From an uncultured Phascolarctobacterium sp. (GTDB lineage Bacteria; Bacillota; Negativicutes; Acidaminococcales; Acidaminococcaceae): a DNA stretch of 64,000 bases. Both the position numbers and the translations under genes were made by a program. The notes under the pieces were generated by a model that searched no databases, had not been told where the DNA came from, and saw nothing but the letters and a program-made list of their open reading frames with translations. Location: assembly GCA_949295115.1 (NCBI GenBank), contig CASFJU010000013.1, positions 30,126-94,125 on the forward strand. Direction: 5' to 3'. Each line of letters begins with the position of its first letter. The first letter of the stretch is position 1. Below are positions 52,361 through 61,141 of this stretch, piece by piece.

Positions 52361-53824
52361 ATGAACGAAATTCGCGTGCGTTTTGCACCAAGCCCTACTG
52401 GTTATTTACATATCGGCGGAGCAAGGACGGCCCTGTTTAACTGGCTGTTTGCCCGCAAAAACGGCGGCAAGCTGGTGCTGCGCATTGAAGATACCGATAC
52501 CGAACGTTTGAAAGAGGACAGCGTCAGCCAGATTTTGACGAGCCTGAAATGGCTGGGCTTAAACTGGGACGAAGGCCCGGAAGTTGGCGGCGAAGTTGGC
52601 CCGTACTTCCAGAGCGAGCGCCTGCCGCTGTATAAGGAAGTTGCCCAGCGTTTACTTGATGAGGGCAAGGCATACTACTGCTTCTGCACTCCGGCGGATC
52701 TGGAGGCGCAGCGCGAAAAACAGCGTGCGCTTAAACAGCCGTTCCGTTATGCGCGCACCTGCCGCGATATCCCCGTGGAAGAAGCAAAAGCGCGTGTGGC
52801 AGCGGGCGAACCGTATTCCGTGCGTTTAAAAATACCGACCGAAGGCACTTTGACCGTGCATGATTTAATCCACGGCGACGTTACCTTTGATTTGACCCAG
52901 TTTGATGATTTTGTAATTGTAAAAAGCAACGGCATGCCGACTTATAACTTCGCCGTTGTTGTCGATGACCATATGATGCGCATCAGCCACGTGCTGCGTG
53001 CCGAAGAACATTTAAGCAACACGCCGAAGCAGATTTTGATGTACGAAGCCTGCGGTTTTGAAACGCCTAAATTTGGACATATGCCGATGATTTTAGCACC
53101 GGACCGCAGCAAATTAAGCAAGCGCCACGGCGCGACCAGCGTTGAGGAGTTCCGCAGCCAGGGCTATCTGAACAAAGCCATTGTAAACTACCTGACGCTG
53201 CTTGGCTGGGGCCCCGGCGATGAACGCGAAATTTTCAGCCTTGAAGAAACCGTAAAACTGTTTGAACTGGAACAGATGAGCAAAAAAGCCGCTGTTTACG
53301 ACGTTAAAAAACTGACCTGGATGAACGGCCAGTATCTCAGCAGCCTGCCGCTGGAAGAAATCCTGCCGGAAGCAGAACCGTTCTTTGTAAAATCCGGCCT
53401 TGTAACGGAAGAATGGCTGAAAGAAAACAAAGAATACTTTGCTAAATTAGTTGACGTTGTGCGCGTGCGCGTAAAAACCTTGCAGGAGGTTGTCGACGCT
53501 TCCGAATACTTCTTTAAAGATGTGGAAAGCTACGACGAAAAAGGCGTTGCCAAACATTTTAAACCGGAAGCCGTTGAGCTTTTACAGGCCTGCATTGACG
53601 GCATTAAGGCACTGCCTGAATTTAACCTTGAAACAACCGAAGCGCTGTACAATAAAATTGCCGAAGAACACGGCTTGTCCCTCGGCAAAGCCATCCACCC
53701 GACGCGCCTTGCGCTGACCGGACGCACCGTAAGCCCCGGTTTGTTTGACGTAATGGTGCTGCTGGGACGCGAAAAATGCCTGGAGCGCATGGAAAAAGCA
53801 GTTGAATTTATTAAGAATATGTAA
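52361..53824 (+). CDS. gltX: Glutamyl-tRNA synthetase
   Basis: A 487-residue class I aminoacyl-tRNA synthetase. The HIGH motif appears as PSPTGYLHIGGART, and the KMSKS-type loop is SKLSKRHGATS. The Glu-binding RIEDTD segment and the C-terminal anticodon-binding helical domain (HPTRLALTGRTVSPGLFDVM) are typical of bacterial GluRS. Length is standard. GAGGAGACGATGAA precedes the ATG. In bacteria without GlnRS it also charges tRNA-Gln. Confidence 0.97.
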   Translation: MNEIRVRFAPSPTGYLHIGGARTALFNWLFARKNGGKLVLRIEDTDTERLKEDSVSQILTSLKWLGLNWDEGPEVGGEVGPYFQSERLPLYKEVAQRLLDEGKAYYCFCTPADLEAQREKQRALKQPFRYARTCRDIPVEEAKARVAAGEPYSVRLKIPTEGTLTVHDLIHGDVTFDLTQFDDFVIVKSNGMPTYNFAVVVDDHMMRISHVLRAEEHLSNTPKQILMYEACGFETPKFGHMPMILAPDRSKLSKRHGATSVEEFRSQGYLNKAIVNYLTLLGWGPGDEREIFSLEETVKLFELEQMSKKAAVYDVKKLTWMNGQYLSSLPLEEILPEAEPFFVKSGLVTEEWLKENKEYFAKLVDVVRVRVKTLQEVVDASEYFFKDVESYDEKGVAKHFKPEAVELLQACIDGIKALPEFNLETTEALYNKIAEEHGLSLGKAIHPTRLALTGRTVSPGLFDVMVLLGREKCLERMEKAVEFIKNM

Positions 53825-53842
53825 TAACGGAGGTAAGGAAAG

Positions 53843-54682
53843 ATGAAGTTTACCGGACTGTTTTTAGCTTTGATGATGATGGCTTCCGTAGCCTTTGCGG
53901 AGCAGCCCGCCACCGTGTACAGCCGCGTGATGAGCGGCAGCGTAACGGGCATGATGCCCGAAACGGACGGGCTGGACAATGTTGACCTGCAAAAAAGCGC
54001 CAACAGCGTGCTGCGTAATGCCGCCGAAAGCATTACCAAACAGCTCGGCAGCTGCAATCTTTCCTACACCGTAACGCTGAACCGCCCCAGCGTTGTAGGC
54101 ATTTTGCTGAAAGCCGAAAACGCATCGGGCGTGCTTTATAAGGGCATCAACATTGATTTAACCACCGGCAGGGAGCTGGATTTGACGGATATTTTCCGCG
54201 AAGGCAACGGCAGGAAGGAAGTCACCGGCGCGTATTACCATGCGCTGCTGGGCGAGGACGGACTTATGCTGTGCGATTCTGCGGGTGCATCTTACGATAG
54301 GGTAGTGCCTTACAAAGATTTGCTGCCTTTTATCCGCGCTGCCGCGGCTAACCGTATTTTACCGATTACCAAATTAACCAATGCCGTTGAAGGCCGTGTT
54401 GTGCCGGTAAAACCGGGCGCGCTTTTGGCAGTTAAGCTGGACGCCAACCGCAGCACCGGTTACAGCTGGGCGCTGCATACGCCGGACGCAGCCGCTGTTT
54501 ACGAAATTGGCCGCTCCTACATTATGCCGATGAACATGGACAACCAGACCGGCGTGCAGGGCAGCGAAATTATCTTTTTGGCGGTGCAGAAACCGGGCCT
54601 TTATAAAGTGACGATGGAATATAAGCGCGGCTGGGAAATGATGGGCGTGCAGAACTTCAGCTTTGACATTGCCGCGTACTGA
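53843..54682 (+). CDS. Secreted protein with a chagasin-like (I42) inhibitor domain
   Basis: A 279-residue exported protein with a signal peptide (MKFTGLFLALMMMASVAFA). Residues about 25-180 resemble the DUF3298/RsiV-like fold (INIDLTTGRELDLTDIFR). Residues about 185-279 look like a chagasin-family cysteine protease inhibitor: ANRSTGYSWAL for the NPTTGY loop, a Gly-containing GVQGSEIIFLAVQKPG loop, and EYKRGWE for the RPWE motif. It may protect the cell against host or neighbour cysteine proteases. GGAGGTAAGGAAAG precedes the start. It is followed by zapA. Confidence 0.75.
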   Translation: MKFTGLFLALMMMASVAFAEQPATVYSRVMSGSVTGMMPETDGLDNVDLQKSANSVLRNAAESITKQLGSCNLSYTVTLNRPSVVGILLKAENASGVLYKGINIDLTTGRELDLTDIFREGNGRKEVTGAYYHALLGEDGLMLCDSAGASYDRVVPYKDLLPFIRAAAANRILPITKLTNAVEGRVVPVKPGALLAVKLDANRSTGYSWALHTPDAAAVYEIGRSYIMPMNMDNQTGVQGSEIIFLAVQKPGLYKVTMEYKRGWEMMGVQNFSFDIAAY

Positions 54683-54692
54683 CGGAGGGGCT

Positions 54693-54935
54693 ATGGATAA
54701 AAAGACCACTACCGTAACTGTTTTTAACGAGCAGTACAGCCTGACAAGCAACCTGCCGAAGGAAGAAACCGAAGCCATTGCCGCGATGGTTGACAGCAAA
54801 ATGCAGCAGCTTGCCGAAAGAACGCATGTTGTAAAAACCGGGCGCGTGGCCGTGTGGGCGGCGCTTGATTTTGCGGGTGAGCTTTACAAGCTGCGTAAGG
54901 AGTACGAAAAGCTTTTGGCGGCGGCCAAAGAATAA
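54693..54935 (+). CDS. zapA: Cell division protein ZapA
   Basis: An 80-residue FtsZ-ring stabiliser. It starts with a VTVFNEQYSLTSNLPKEET segment typical of the ZapA globular head and ends in the coiled-coil dimerisation helix (GELYKLRKEYEKLLAAA). ATG 54693 is used because GACGGAGGGGCT lies directly upstream. A longer open frame overlaps the previous gene but lacks a ribosome site. Gene order zapA - U32 peptidase - mutS2 is common in Firmicutes. Confidence 0.9.
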   Translation: MDKKTTTVTVFNEQYSLTSNLPKEETEAIAAMVDSKMQQLAERTHVVKTGRVAVWAALDFAGELYKLRKEYEKLLAAAKE

Positions 54936-54946
54936 TGGTGAAAAGC

Positions 54947-57418
54947 ATGAACGAAAAAAGCAGAATAGAACTGCTGGCGCCTGCCGGAAGCTGGGAAGCT
55001 CTGGAGGCGGCGGTGAACGCCGGGGCTGACGCCGTTTATATGGGCGGCAAGGCCTTTGGCGCACGCCAGTATGCCAGCAATTTTGACAGAGAAGAAATGA
55101 CCCGGGCTGTGTACTTTGCGCACATGCACCGGGTAAGGCTGTATATAACGGTAAATACGCTGGTGGACGACGACGAGATGGCGGAACTGGCGGATTACCT
55201 GATGTTTTTGAACAACGTCGGCGTCGACGGCATCATCGTGCAGGATCTGGGTGTTATCAATCTGGCGCGCAAGCTGGTGCCGCAGCTGCCTTTGCACGCC
55301 AGCACGCAGATGACGGTGACAAGCCTTGCCGGTGTGCGCCTGTGCGAACAGAATGGGATGGAACGAGCCGTCCTCGCGCGCGAGCTGAGCATTAAGGACA
55401 TTAAAACCATTTGCAGCAGTACCGATACCGAGATTGAAGCTTTTATCCACGGGGCGTTGTGCGTTTGTTACAGCGGCCAGTGCCTGATGAGCAGCTTAAT
55501 TGGCGGGCGCAGCGGCAACCGCGGGCGTTGTGCGCAGCCCTGCCGTTTGCCGTACAAGCTGACCGATAAAAACGGCAACGACATGCTGGCGGGCACGGAC
55601 GCAGGACAGTACCTTTTAAGCCCCAAGGATATGAACACGCTGGAGATTTTGCCGCAGCTGATTGAAGCGGGCGTAACCAGCTATAAAATAGAAGGGCGCA
55701 TGAAACGCCCGGAATACGTGGCAGTGGTGGTGGATGCATACCGCCGCGCCATCGACAGCTACCTTGCCGGCGACTACAACGTGCCGGAAAAGGATTTGGC
55801 GAACATTGAACAGATTTTTAACCGCGACTTTACCACCGCCTATATGGTAAGCCGCCCCGGCAGAACTATGATGAGCGACCGCCGCCCCAATAACCGCGGC
55901 GTAATGGTAGGGCGCGTGGTTAAATTGTTTAAGGGCGAAAACAAAGCCGCCGTTAAGTTAGAGAAAAAAGTAAGCCTTGGCGACGGGCTGGAATTTTGGG
56001 TAAAAGTAGGCGGGCGCGTCGGCACGACCATTACCAGAATGACGCAGGACGGCGCGGAAGTGGCAAGCGCTTTGCCCGGCACGCAGGTTGTTATCGACGT
56101 GCCTAACGGCGTGCGCATGAACGACCGCGTGTTCCGCACCTTTGACGCTGAATTGATGGAATACGCCGGTAAATTCTACGGCGACAAGGCTAAACGCCGC
56201 ATCCCCGTGGACGCGGTGGTTACAGCCAAAATGGGTCAGCCCTTAACCGTTGAGCTGACGGATGACGAAGGCAACACCGGTTTCGGCGAAACCAATTTTA
56301 TTACCGAAGCAGCCCGCAAACACGCGCTTGATGAAGCTGCCGTGCGCAAGCAGGTGGATCGCCTCGGTACGACGGAATATGCGCTTAACAGCTTAACTTG
56401 CGAGCTTGACGACGGTGTTATGGTGCCGATGAGCGAGATTAACGAAGCGCGCCGTATGGCAGCGGAAGCACTGGACGCAGCACGTCTGGAAGCCTTCGCG
56501 CCGAAGCGCGTTGAAAAACATAAAGTTGATATTGAACTGGTGCGCGCGGAAAAGAAAGTGCCAAAAAAACATGCGCTTTTAACCGTGCGCTGCGATACCG
56601 CAAGCAAAGCACAGGCAGCCCTTGCAGCCGGTGCGGATTATATAATCTTCGGCGGCGACTTGTTCAGCACTAAAATCGTTACGGACGCCGATTACGAGAA
56701 AGTGGCAGAGCTTGCCGACAAGTACGGCGCAAAATGGGCGGCTGGCACGCCGCGCATTATCAGCCAGGGCCAGGAGGCGTTTTACGCCAAACAGTTTGCC
56801 AAATGGCAAAGCCTGAACCCGGACGCCGTTTACATTAACAACGTAGGCCTGTGGCAGCTGGCTAAGGAAAACTGCACCACGCCGCTGTGGGCGGATATGG
56901 CGCTGAACATTTATAACAGCCGGAGCCTTGACTTTTGGCAGGGGCTTGGCGCCAAGGGCGCAGTGTTAAGCGCGGAGCTGACCTTGAAGCAGGTTGAGCA
57001 TTTATGCGCTGTAAGCCGCATTCCGCTGGAGTGCATGGTGCAGGGACGCATTGAAATGATGGTTTCCGAATATTGTGCGGGCGGCAGCTTTTTGGGCAAC
57101 CTGCATAAAGGCAAATGCACCTTTAACTGCGGGCAGCCGCTGTTTTTAAACGACCGCAAGGACGCCAGCTTCCCGCTGGTGGGCGACCAGAACTGCCGCA
57201 TGCATGTGCTTAACGCGCACGACCTTTCCATGCTGGCTAACCTTAAAGCCGTGCAGGACGCAGGCGTGGAGCGCATGCTGATTGACGCACGCTATTACAG
57301 TGATGAGGAAACGGGCAAGACCGTGGCGCTGTATAAAGGCGTAATGAGCGGCGAACTGACGCAGGAGGAAAACCTGCCGCACACCACGCGCGGGCATTAC
57401 TTCCGCGGCGTTTTATAA
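54947..57418 (+). CDS. U32 family peptidase with C-terminal DUF3656-like region
   Basis: An 823-residue U32 family protein. The N-terminal TIM-barrel-like domain begins IELLAPAGSWEALEAAVNAGADAVYMGG; the family signature EAFIHGALCVCYSGQCLMSSL with GGRSGNRGRCAQPCRLPY gives cysteines that may bind an iron-sulfur cluster. The long C-terminal half fits the RlhA/YdcP-like type, which hydroxylates 23S rRNA (C2501 in E. coli), rather than a true peptidase. ATG 54947 follows GGTGA; ATG 54935, sharing a base with the zapA stop, is an alternative start (827 residues). Confidence 0.85.
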   Translation: MNEKSRIELLAPAGSWEALEAAVNAGADAVYMGGKAFGARQYASNFDREEMTRAVYFAHMHRVRLYITVNTLVDDDEMAELADYLMFLNNVGVDGIIVQDLGVINLARKLVPQLPLHASTQMTVTSLAGVRLCEQNGMERAVLARELSIKDIKTICSSTDTEIEAFIHGALCVCYSGQCLMSSLIGGRSGNRGRCAQPCRLPYKLTDKNGNDMLAGTDAGQYLLSPKDMNTLEILPQLIEAGVTSYKIEGRMKRPEYVAVVVDAYRRAIDSYLAGDYNVPEKDLANIEQIFNRDFTTAYMVSRPGRTMMSDRRPNNRGVMVGRVVKLFKGENKAAVKLEKKVSLGDGLEFWVKVGGRVGTTITRMTQDGAEVASALPGTQVVIDVPNGVRMNDRVFRTFDAELMEYAGKFYGDKAKRRIPVDAVVTAKMGQPLTVELTDDEGNTGFGETNFITEAARKHALDEAAVRKQVDRLGTTEYALNSLTCELDDGVMVPMSEINEARRMAAEALDAARLEAFAPKRVEKHKVDIELVRAEKKVPKKHALLTVRCDTASKAQAALAAGADYIIFGGDLFSTKIVTDADYEKVAELADKYGAKWAAGTPRIISQGQEAFYAKQFAKWQSLNPDAVYINNVGLWQLAKENCTTPLWADMALNIYNSRSLDFWQGLGAKGAVLSAELTLKQVEHLCAVSRIPLECMVQGRIEMMVSEYCAGGSFLGNLHKGKCTFNCGQPLFLNDRKDASFPLVGDQNCRMHVLNAHDLSMLANLKAVQDAGVERMLIDARYYSDEETGKTVALYKGVMSGELTQEENLPHTTRGHYFRGVL

Positions 57419-57426
57419 GGAGAATT

Positions 57427-59793
57427 ATGGCTAAGTTTGCAATACAAACATTAGAATTTGATAAAGTAAAGGAAATGCTGGCGGGCAAAACCGCAACCAG
57501 TCTTGGGCGCGAGCGTGTGATGAACATGCGCATTGAAAGCGACTTTGCCGCCGTTAAAAAATTGCAGGAAGAAACGGCGGAAGCCCTGCGCTTACTCGAT
57601 GACGGCAAACGTTTTCCGTTCGGCGGCGCATACAACATACTGCCGCAGGTAAAACGCGCGCGCATCGGCAGCGTGCTGGAGCCGGAAGAACTGATGCAGG
57701 TAGGCACAACCTGCGAGGCTTTGCGCAGCGTTAAGCAGTTTCTGGCTGGTGAAGCGGAAATTGCGCCGCAGCTTGCGGAATACGCCAATGAACTGGAAGC
57801 CTTCCCCAAGCTTGAACGCCTGATTAATACGGCTATCAGCGAAAAGGGCGAGATTATGGACAGCGCCAGCACTAAACTGGCAGGGTTGCGCACGGGCGTA
57901 CAGGTTGCCAAAAACCGCGTGCGCGAAAAGCTGGACAGCATCCTGCACGACCCTAACAACCAGAAGTATTTTCAGGACGCGCTTGTTACCATGCGCGGCG
58001 ACCGTTATGTAATACCAATCAAACAGGAATACCGCTTTAACTTCCCCGGCGTTGTACACGACCAGTCGGGCAGCGGTGCGACGCTGTTCATCGAGCCGAT
58101 GGCGGTGGTAAACTTGAACAACGACATCAAGCGCTATCTTGCGCAGGAGCAGGAAGAAATCGAACGTATCCTGCGTTCAATCAGCGGCGCGGTCGGTGCT
58201 GAAGCGGATAAAATCATCCGCGCGATGGAGCAGTTTACGGAGCTGGACTTTATCGCCGCGCGCGCGTATTTGGCGCAGCAGCAAAAGGCGGTGCGCCCCA
58301 TTGTAAACATGGGCGGGGCTATTGAAATAGCCAAAGGACGCCACCCGCTGCTTGACCCCGAAAAGGTTGTGCCGCTGGATATTGAAATCGGCGGCAAATT
58401 CAACACGCTGCTCATAACCGGCCCTAACACCGGCGGCAAAACCGTTGCCATTAAGGCGGTAGGTTTGTTTATGCTGATGGTGCAGGCAGGTTTGTTTGTA
58501 CCGGCGGCCAGCGCTAAAATGCCGGTTATCGGTGCGGTTTATGCCGATATCGGCGACGAGCAGAGCATTGAACAGAGCTTAAGTACCTTTTCCGGCCACA
58601 TGACGAATATGGTGGAGATTTTGAAGCAGGTTAAACCGGGCGAGCTGGTTTTGATTGACGAGCTGTGCGCGGGTACCGACCCGAACGAGGGCGCGGCGCT
58701 GGCGATGTCGATATTGGAACACCTGCACCGCCGCGGCGTGCTGACGATTGTCACCACGCATTACAGCGAGCTGAAAACATTTGCTTACGGACGCCCCGGC
58801 ATGGAAAACGCCAGCGTGGAGTTCGACCCCGTAACCCTGCGCCCGACATATCGCCTTTTAATGGGCGTGCCGGGCAGCAGCAATGCGTTTAACATCAGCC
58901 GCAGGCTTGGCTTAAGCGAAGAAATTATAGAAAACGCTGGCAGCTTTTTAACGCAGGAGCATGTACACATGGAGGACGTGCTGAAAGAGCTGGAGGGCGA
59001 GCGCCGCGAATACGAAAGCCAGAACCGCGAAATCCGCAGTTTAAAGGCGGAAAGTGAGCGCATTAAAAACGAACTGGCGCAGCAGAAGAAAGAACTGGAA
59101 CATCGCAAGAACGAAATTCTGCGCAAGGCGCGCGAGCAGGCGGACGAGCTGTACCGCAGCAGCCGCCGCGAAACGGAAGCCGTGTTGAAAGAGCTGCGCA
59201 AGATGAAAACCGACTTTGACGCCAAGCAGTTGCAGCAGGCGGCGGAGGAAGCACGCAAGAAGCTGCAAAAGAGTTTTGCCAGCGAAGCACCCGTGCCGGA
59301 GGGCGAGCCTTTAACCGCTAAAACCGCAAAAGTGGGGCAGACAGTATTTTTAAAAACGCTGGGTAAGGACGGCACCATCACCGCCGTTAACGGCAACGAA
59401 GTGACCGTGCAAATCGGCATTTTAAAAACCACCGTTAAGGCTAAAGACTGCATCGCCATGCGCGGCAAAGCCAAAAGCAACGCTGCGGAAGAAAACTTCG
59501 GCAAAAAACGCAAGGGCTTTGCGCACCAGTTCTTTGTGCAAAAAAGCATCGGCGCGCGCACCGAGGTTGACGTGCGCGGCATGACGATGGATGAAGCAAT
59601 CCCCGCCGTCGATAAGGCAATGGACGACGCGCTTTTAGCTGGGCTTACCAGCCTGCGCATTATCCACGGCAAGGGCACGGGCGCGCTTAAAGCCGGGCTG
59701 ACGGCGTATTTATCCACGCACAGGGCGGTAAAATCTCTGGCGGAAGCGCCTTTAAGCGAAGGCGGCAGCGGCGCGACTATTATAAATTTTTAA
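57427..59793 (+). CDS. mutS2: Endonuclease MutS2
   Basis: A 788-residue MutS-family protein without the mismatch-binding N-terminal domain. Walker A is TGPNTGGKTVA, Walker B VLIDELCAGTDP, followed by GAALAMSILEHL and TIVTTHYSELKTFAY. A long coiled coil (about 510-620) leads to a C-terminal Smr nuclease domain (EVDVRGMTMDEA and IIHGKGTGALKAGL). MutS2 suppresses homologous recombination and, in Bacillus, rescues collided ribosomes. AAGGAGAATT precedes ATG 57427, 8 bases after the previous stop. Confidence 0.96.
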   Translation: MAKFAIQTLEFDKVKEMLAGKTATSLGRERVMNMRIESDFAAVKKLQEETAEALRLLDDGKRFPFGGAYNILPQVKRARIGSVLEPEELMQVGTTCEALRSVKQFLAGEAEIAPQLAEYANELEAFPKLERLINTAISEKGEIMDSASTKLAGLRTGVQVAKNRVREKLDSILHDPNNQKYFQDALVTMRGDRYVIPIKQEYRFNFPGVVHDQSGSGATLFIEPMAVVNLNNDIKRYLAQEQEEIERILRSISGAVGAEADKIIRAMEQFTELDFIAARAYLAQQQKAVRPIVNMGGAIEIAKGRHPLLDPEKVVPLDIEIGGKFNTLLITGPNTGGKTVAIKAVGLFMLMVQAGLFVPAASAKMPVIGAVYADIGDEQSIEQSLSTFSGHMTNMVEILKQVKPGELVLIDELCAGTDPNEGAALAMSILEHLHRRGVLTIVTTHYSELKTFAYGRPGMENASVEFDPVTLRPTYRLLMGVPGSSNAFNISRRLGLSEEIIENAGSFLTQEHVHMEDVLKELEGERREYESQNREIRSLKAESERIKNELAQQKKELEHRKNEILRKAREQADELYRSSRRETEAVLKELRKMKTDFDAKQLQQAAEEARKKLQKSFASEAPVPEGEPLTAKTAKVGQTVFLKTLGKDGTITAVNGNEVTVQIGILKTTVKAKDCIAMRGKAKSNAAEENFGKKRKGFAHQFFVQKSIGARTEVDVRGMTMDEAIPAVDKAMDDALLAGLTSLRIIHGKGTGALKAGLTAYLSTHRAVKSLAEAPLSEGGSGATIINF

Positions 59794-59821
59794 GTATACA
59801 ACCGTAAAACAATAAACAGCA

Positions 59822-59850
59822 TATACAGATAATATTTATTGTGCTACAAT
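59822..59850 (+). promoter_or_regulatory. Probable promoter of the aspartate kinase gene
   Basis: TACAAT (59845-59850) with TATACA (59822-59827) 17 bases upstream. No lysine riboswitch fold was recognised in the short leader before the ATG at 59885. Confidence 0.45.
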
Positions 59851-59884
59851 AAATATGGCAGTTAATTAATTTGGGGGGAACCTG

Positions 59885-61114
59885 ATGGCTATACTGGTAA
59901 AAAAATTCGGCGGCAGCTCCGTTGCCACGCCGGAAAAAATTCACGGCATTGTAGACAGGGTGCTGAAAGAAAAACAGCCGGACGATAAAGTCGTTATCGT
60001 CGTATCGGCAATGGGCGACAGCACCGACGACCTTTTAACATTGGCCGGGCGAGTAAACCCGGATATGCCCAAGCGCGAGCTGGATATGCTCCTTGCAACC
60101 GGCGAGCAGGTAACCATCGCCTTAATGGCGGGCGCGTTCTGCGCCAAAGGCCAGCCTGCTGTATCCTTTACCGGCGCGCAGGCAGGCATACAAACCAACG
60201 ATAAATACAGCAAGGCCAGCATTTTAAATGTTGAAGCATCCCGCGTGCAGAAAGCGCTGGACGAAGGCAAGGTTGTCATCGTGGCGGGCTTTCAGGGCAT
60301 TACCGATGGCGGCGACATTACCACGCTGGGGCGCGGCGGCAGCGATACCACTGCTGTTGCCATTGCAGCAGGGCTTAACGCAGGCATCTGCGATATTTAC
60401 ACCGACGTGGACGGCGTTTATACAGCCGACCCGCGCATTGTGCCCAATGCCAAAAAACTTAACGAAATTACCTTTGCAGAAATGCTGGAGCTGGCAAGGC
60501 TCGGCGCAGGCGTAATGCAGCCGCGCGCGGTGGAATACGGCGAACACAACGGCGTCGCTATCCATGTGCGTTCAACATTTCACGAAGTACCGGGAACTAT
60601 TATCAGGGGGGAATATACAGTGCAGGAGAAAAAATTTGTTATCCGCGGCGTAGCGCACGACACCAATGTTGCCAAACTTGCAGCACGCGGCGTGCCGGAC
60701 GAACCGGGTGTAGCCTATAAAATTTTTGCGTCGCTGGCCGATGCCAACGTGGACGTTGACATGATTGTACAAAGCGCCAGCGTACAGCAGAACAAAAACG
60801 ATATACTCTTTACCGTAGCCAAAACCGATATGGCGGAAGCCCTTGGCGTTTTGGAAAAACTTAAGGCCGAGATGCCGTTTGACAAGGTGGACCTTGAAGT
60901 AAACGTAGCCAAGGTTTCCATCGTCGGCGCAGGTATGCTGGGCAGCCCGGGCATTGCAGCAGGCATGTTCGGCGCGCTGGCAGGCGCAGGCATCAACATC
61001 GGCGTAATCAGCACGTCCGAAATCAGCATTTCCTGCCTTGTACCGGCTGATGAAGTCAACAAAGCAGTCAATGCTATCCACAGCCATTTCTTTCCGCAGG
61101 AAGCGGGAAACTGA
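59885..61114 (+). CDS. lysC: Aspartate kinase
   Basis: A 409-residue aspartokinase, the first step towards lysine, threonine and methionine (and diaminopimelate). KKFGGSSVATPEKI opens the kinase domain (1 to about 245), with FQGITDGGDITTLGRGGSDTTAVA in the middle. Two ACT regulatory domains follow (about 262-405). An AGGGGGG (60605-60611) 8 bases before an in-frame GTG (60620, residue 246) lies at the kinase/ACT boundary, as in Bacillus LysC, where an internal start makes a separate regulatory beta subunit. Promoter and GGGGGGAACCTG ribosome site precede it. Confidence 0.95.
   Translation: MAILVKKFGGSSVATPEKIHGIVDRVLKEKQPDDKVVIVVSAMGDSTDDLLTLAGRVNPDMPKRELDMLLATGEQVTIALMAGAFCAKGQPAVSFTGAQAGIQTNDKYSKASILNVEASRVQKALDEGKVVIVAGFQGITDGGDITTLGRGGSDTTAVAIAAGLNAGICDIYTDVDGVYTADPRIVPNAKKLNEITFAEMLELARLGAGVMQPRAVEYGEHNGVAIHVRSTFHEVPGTIIRGEYTVQEKKFVIRGVAHDTNVAKLAARGVPDEPGVAYKIFASLADANVDVDMIVQSASVQQNKNDILFTVAKTDMAEALGVLEKLKAEMPFDKVDLEVNVAKVSIVGAGMLGSPGIAAGMFGALAGAGINIGVISTSEISISCLVPADEVNKAVNAIHSHFFPQEAGN
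60605..60622 (+). promoter_or_regulatory. Internal ribosome site and GTG start in lysC
   Basis: AGGGGGG at 60605-60611 and an in-frame GTG at 60620-60622, just before the ACT domains. It would give a 164-residue regulatory subunit. Seen in sequence; use is inferred from known alpha/beta aspartokinases. Confidence 0.5.
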
Positions 61115-61141
61115 CTGATAAAAACTTAGGGGGTAATAACC

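Noticed and set aside
59794..59884. Possible lysine riboswitch before aspartate kinase
   Set aside because: The leader is far too short (under 40 bases after the promoter) and lacks the required helices.
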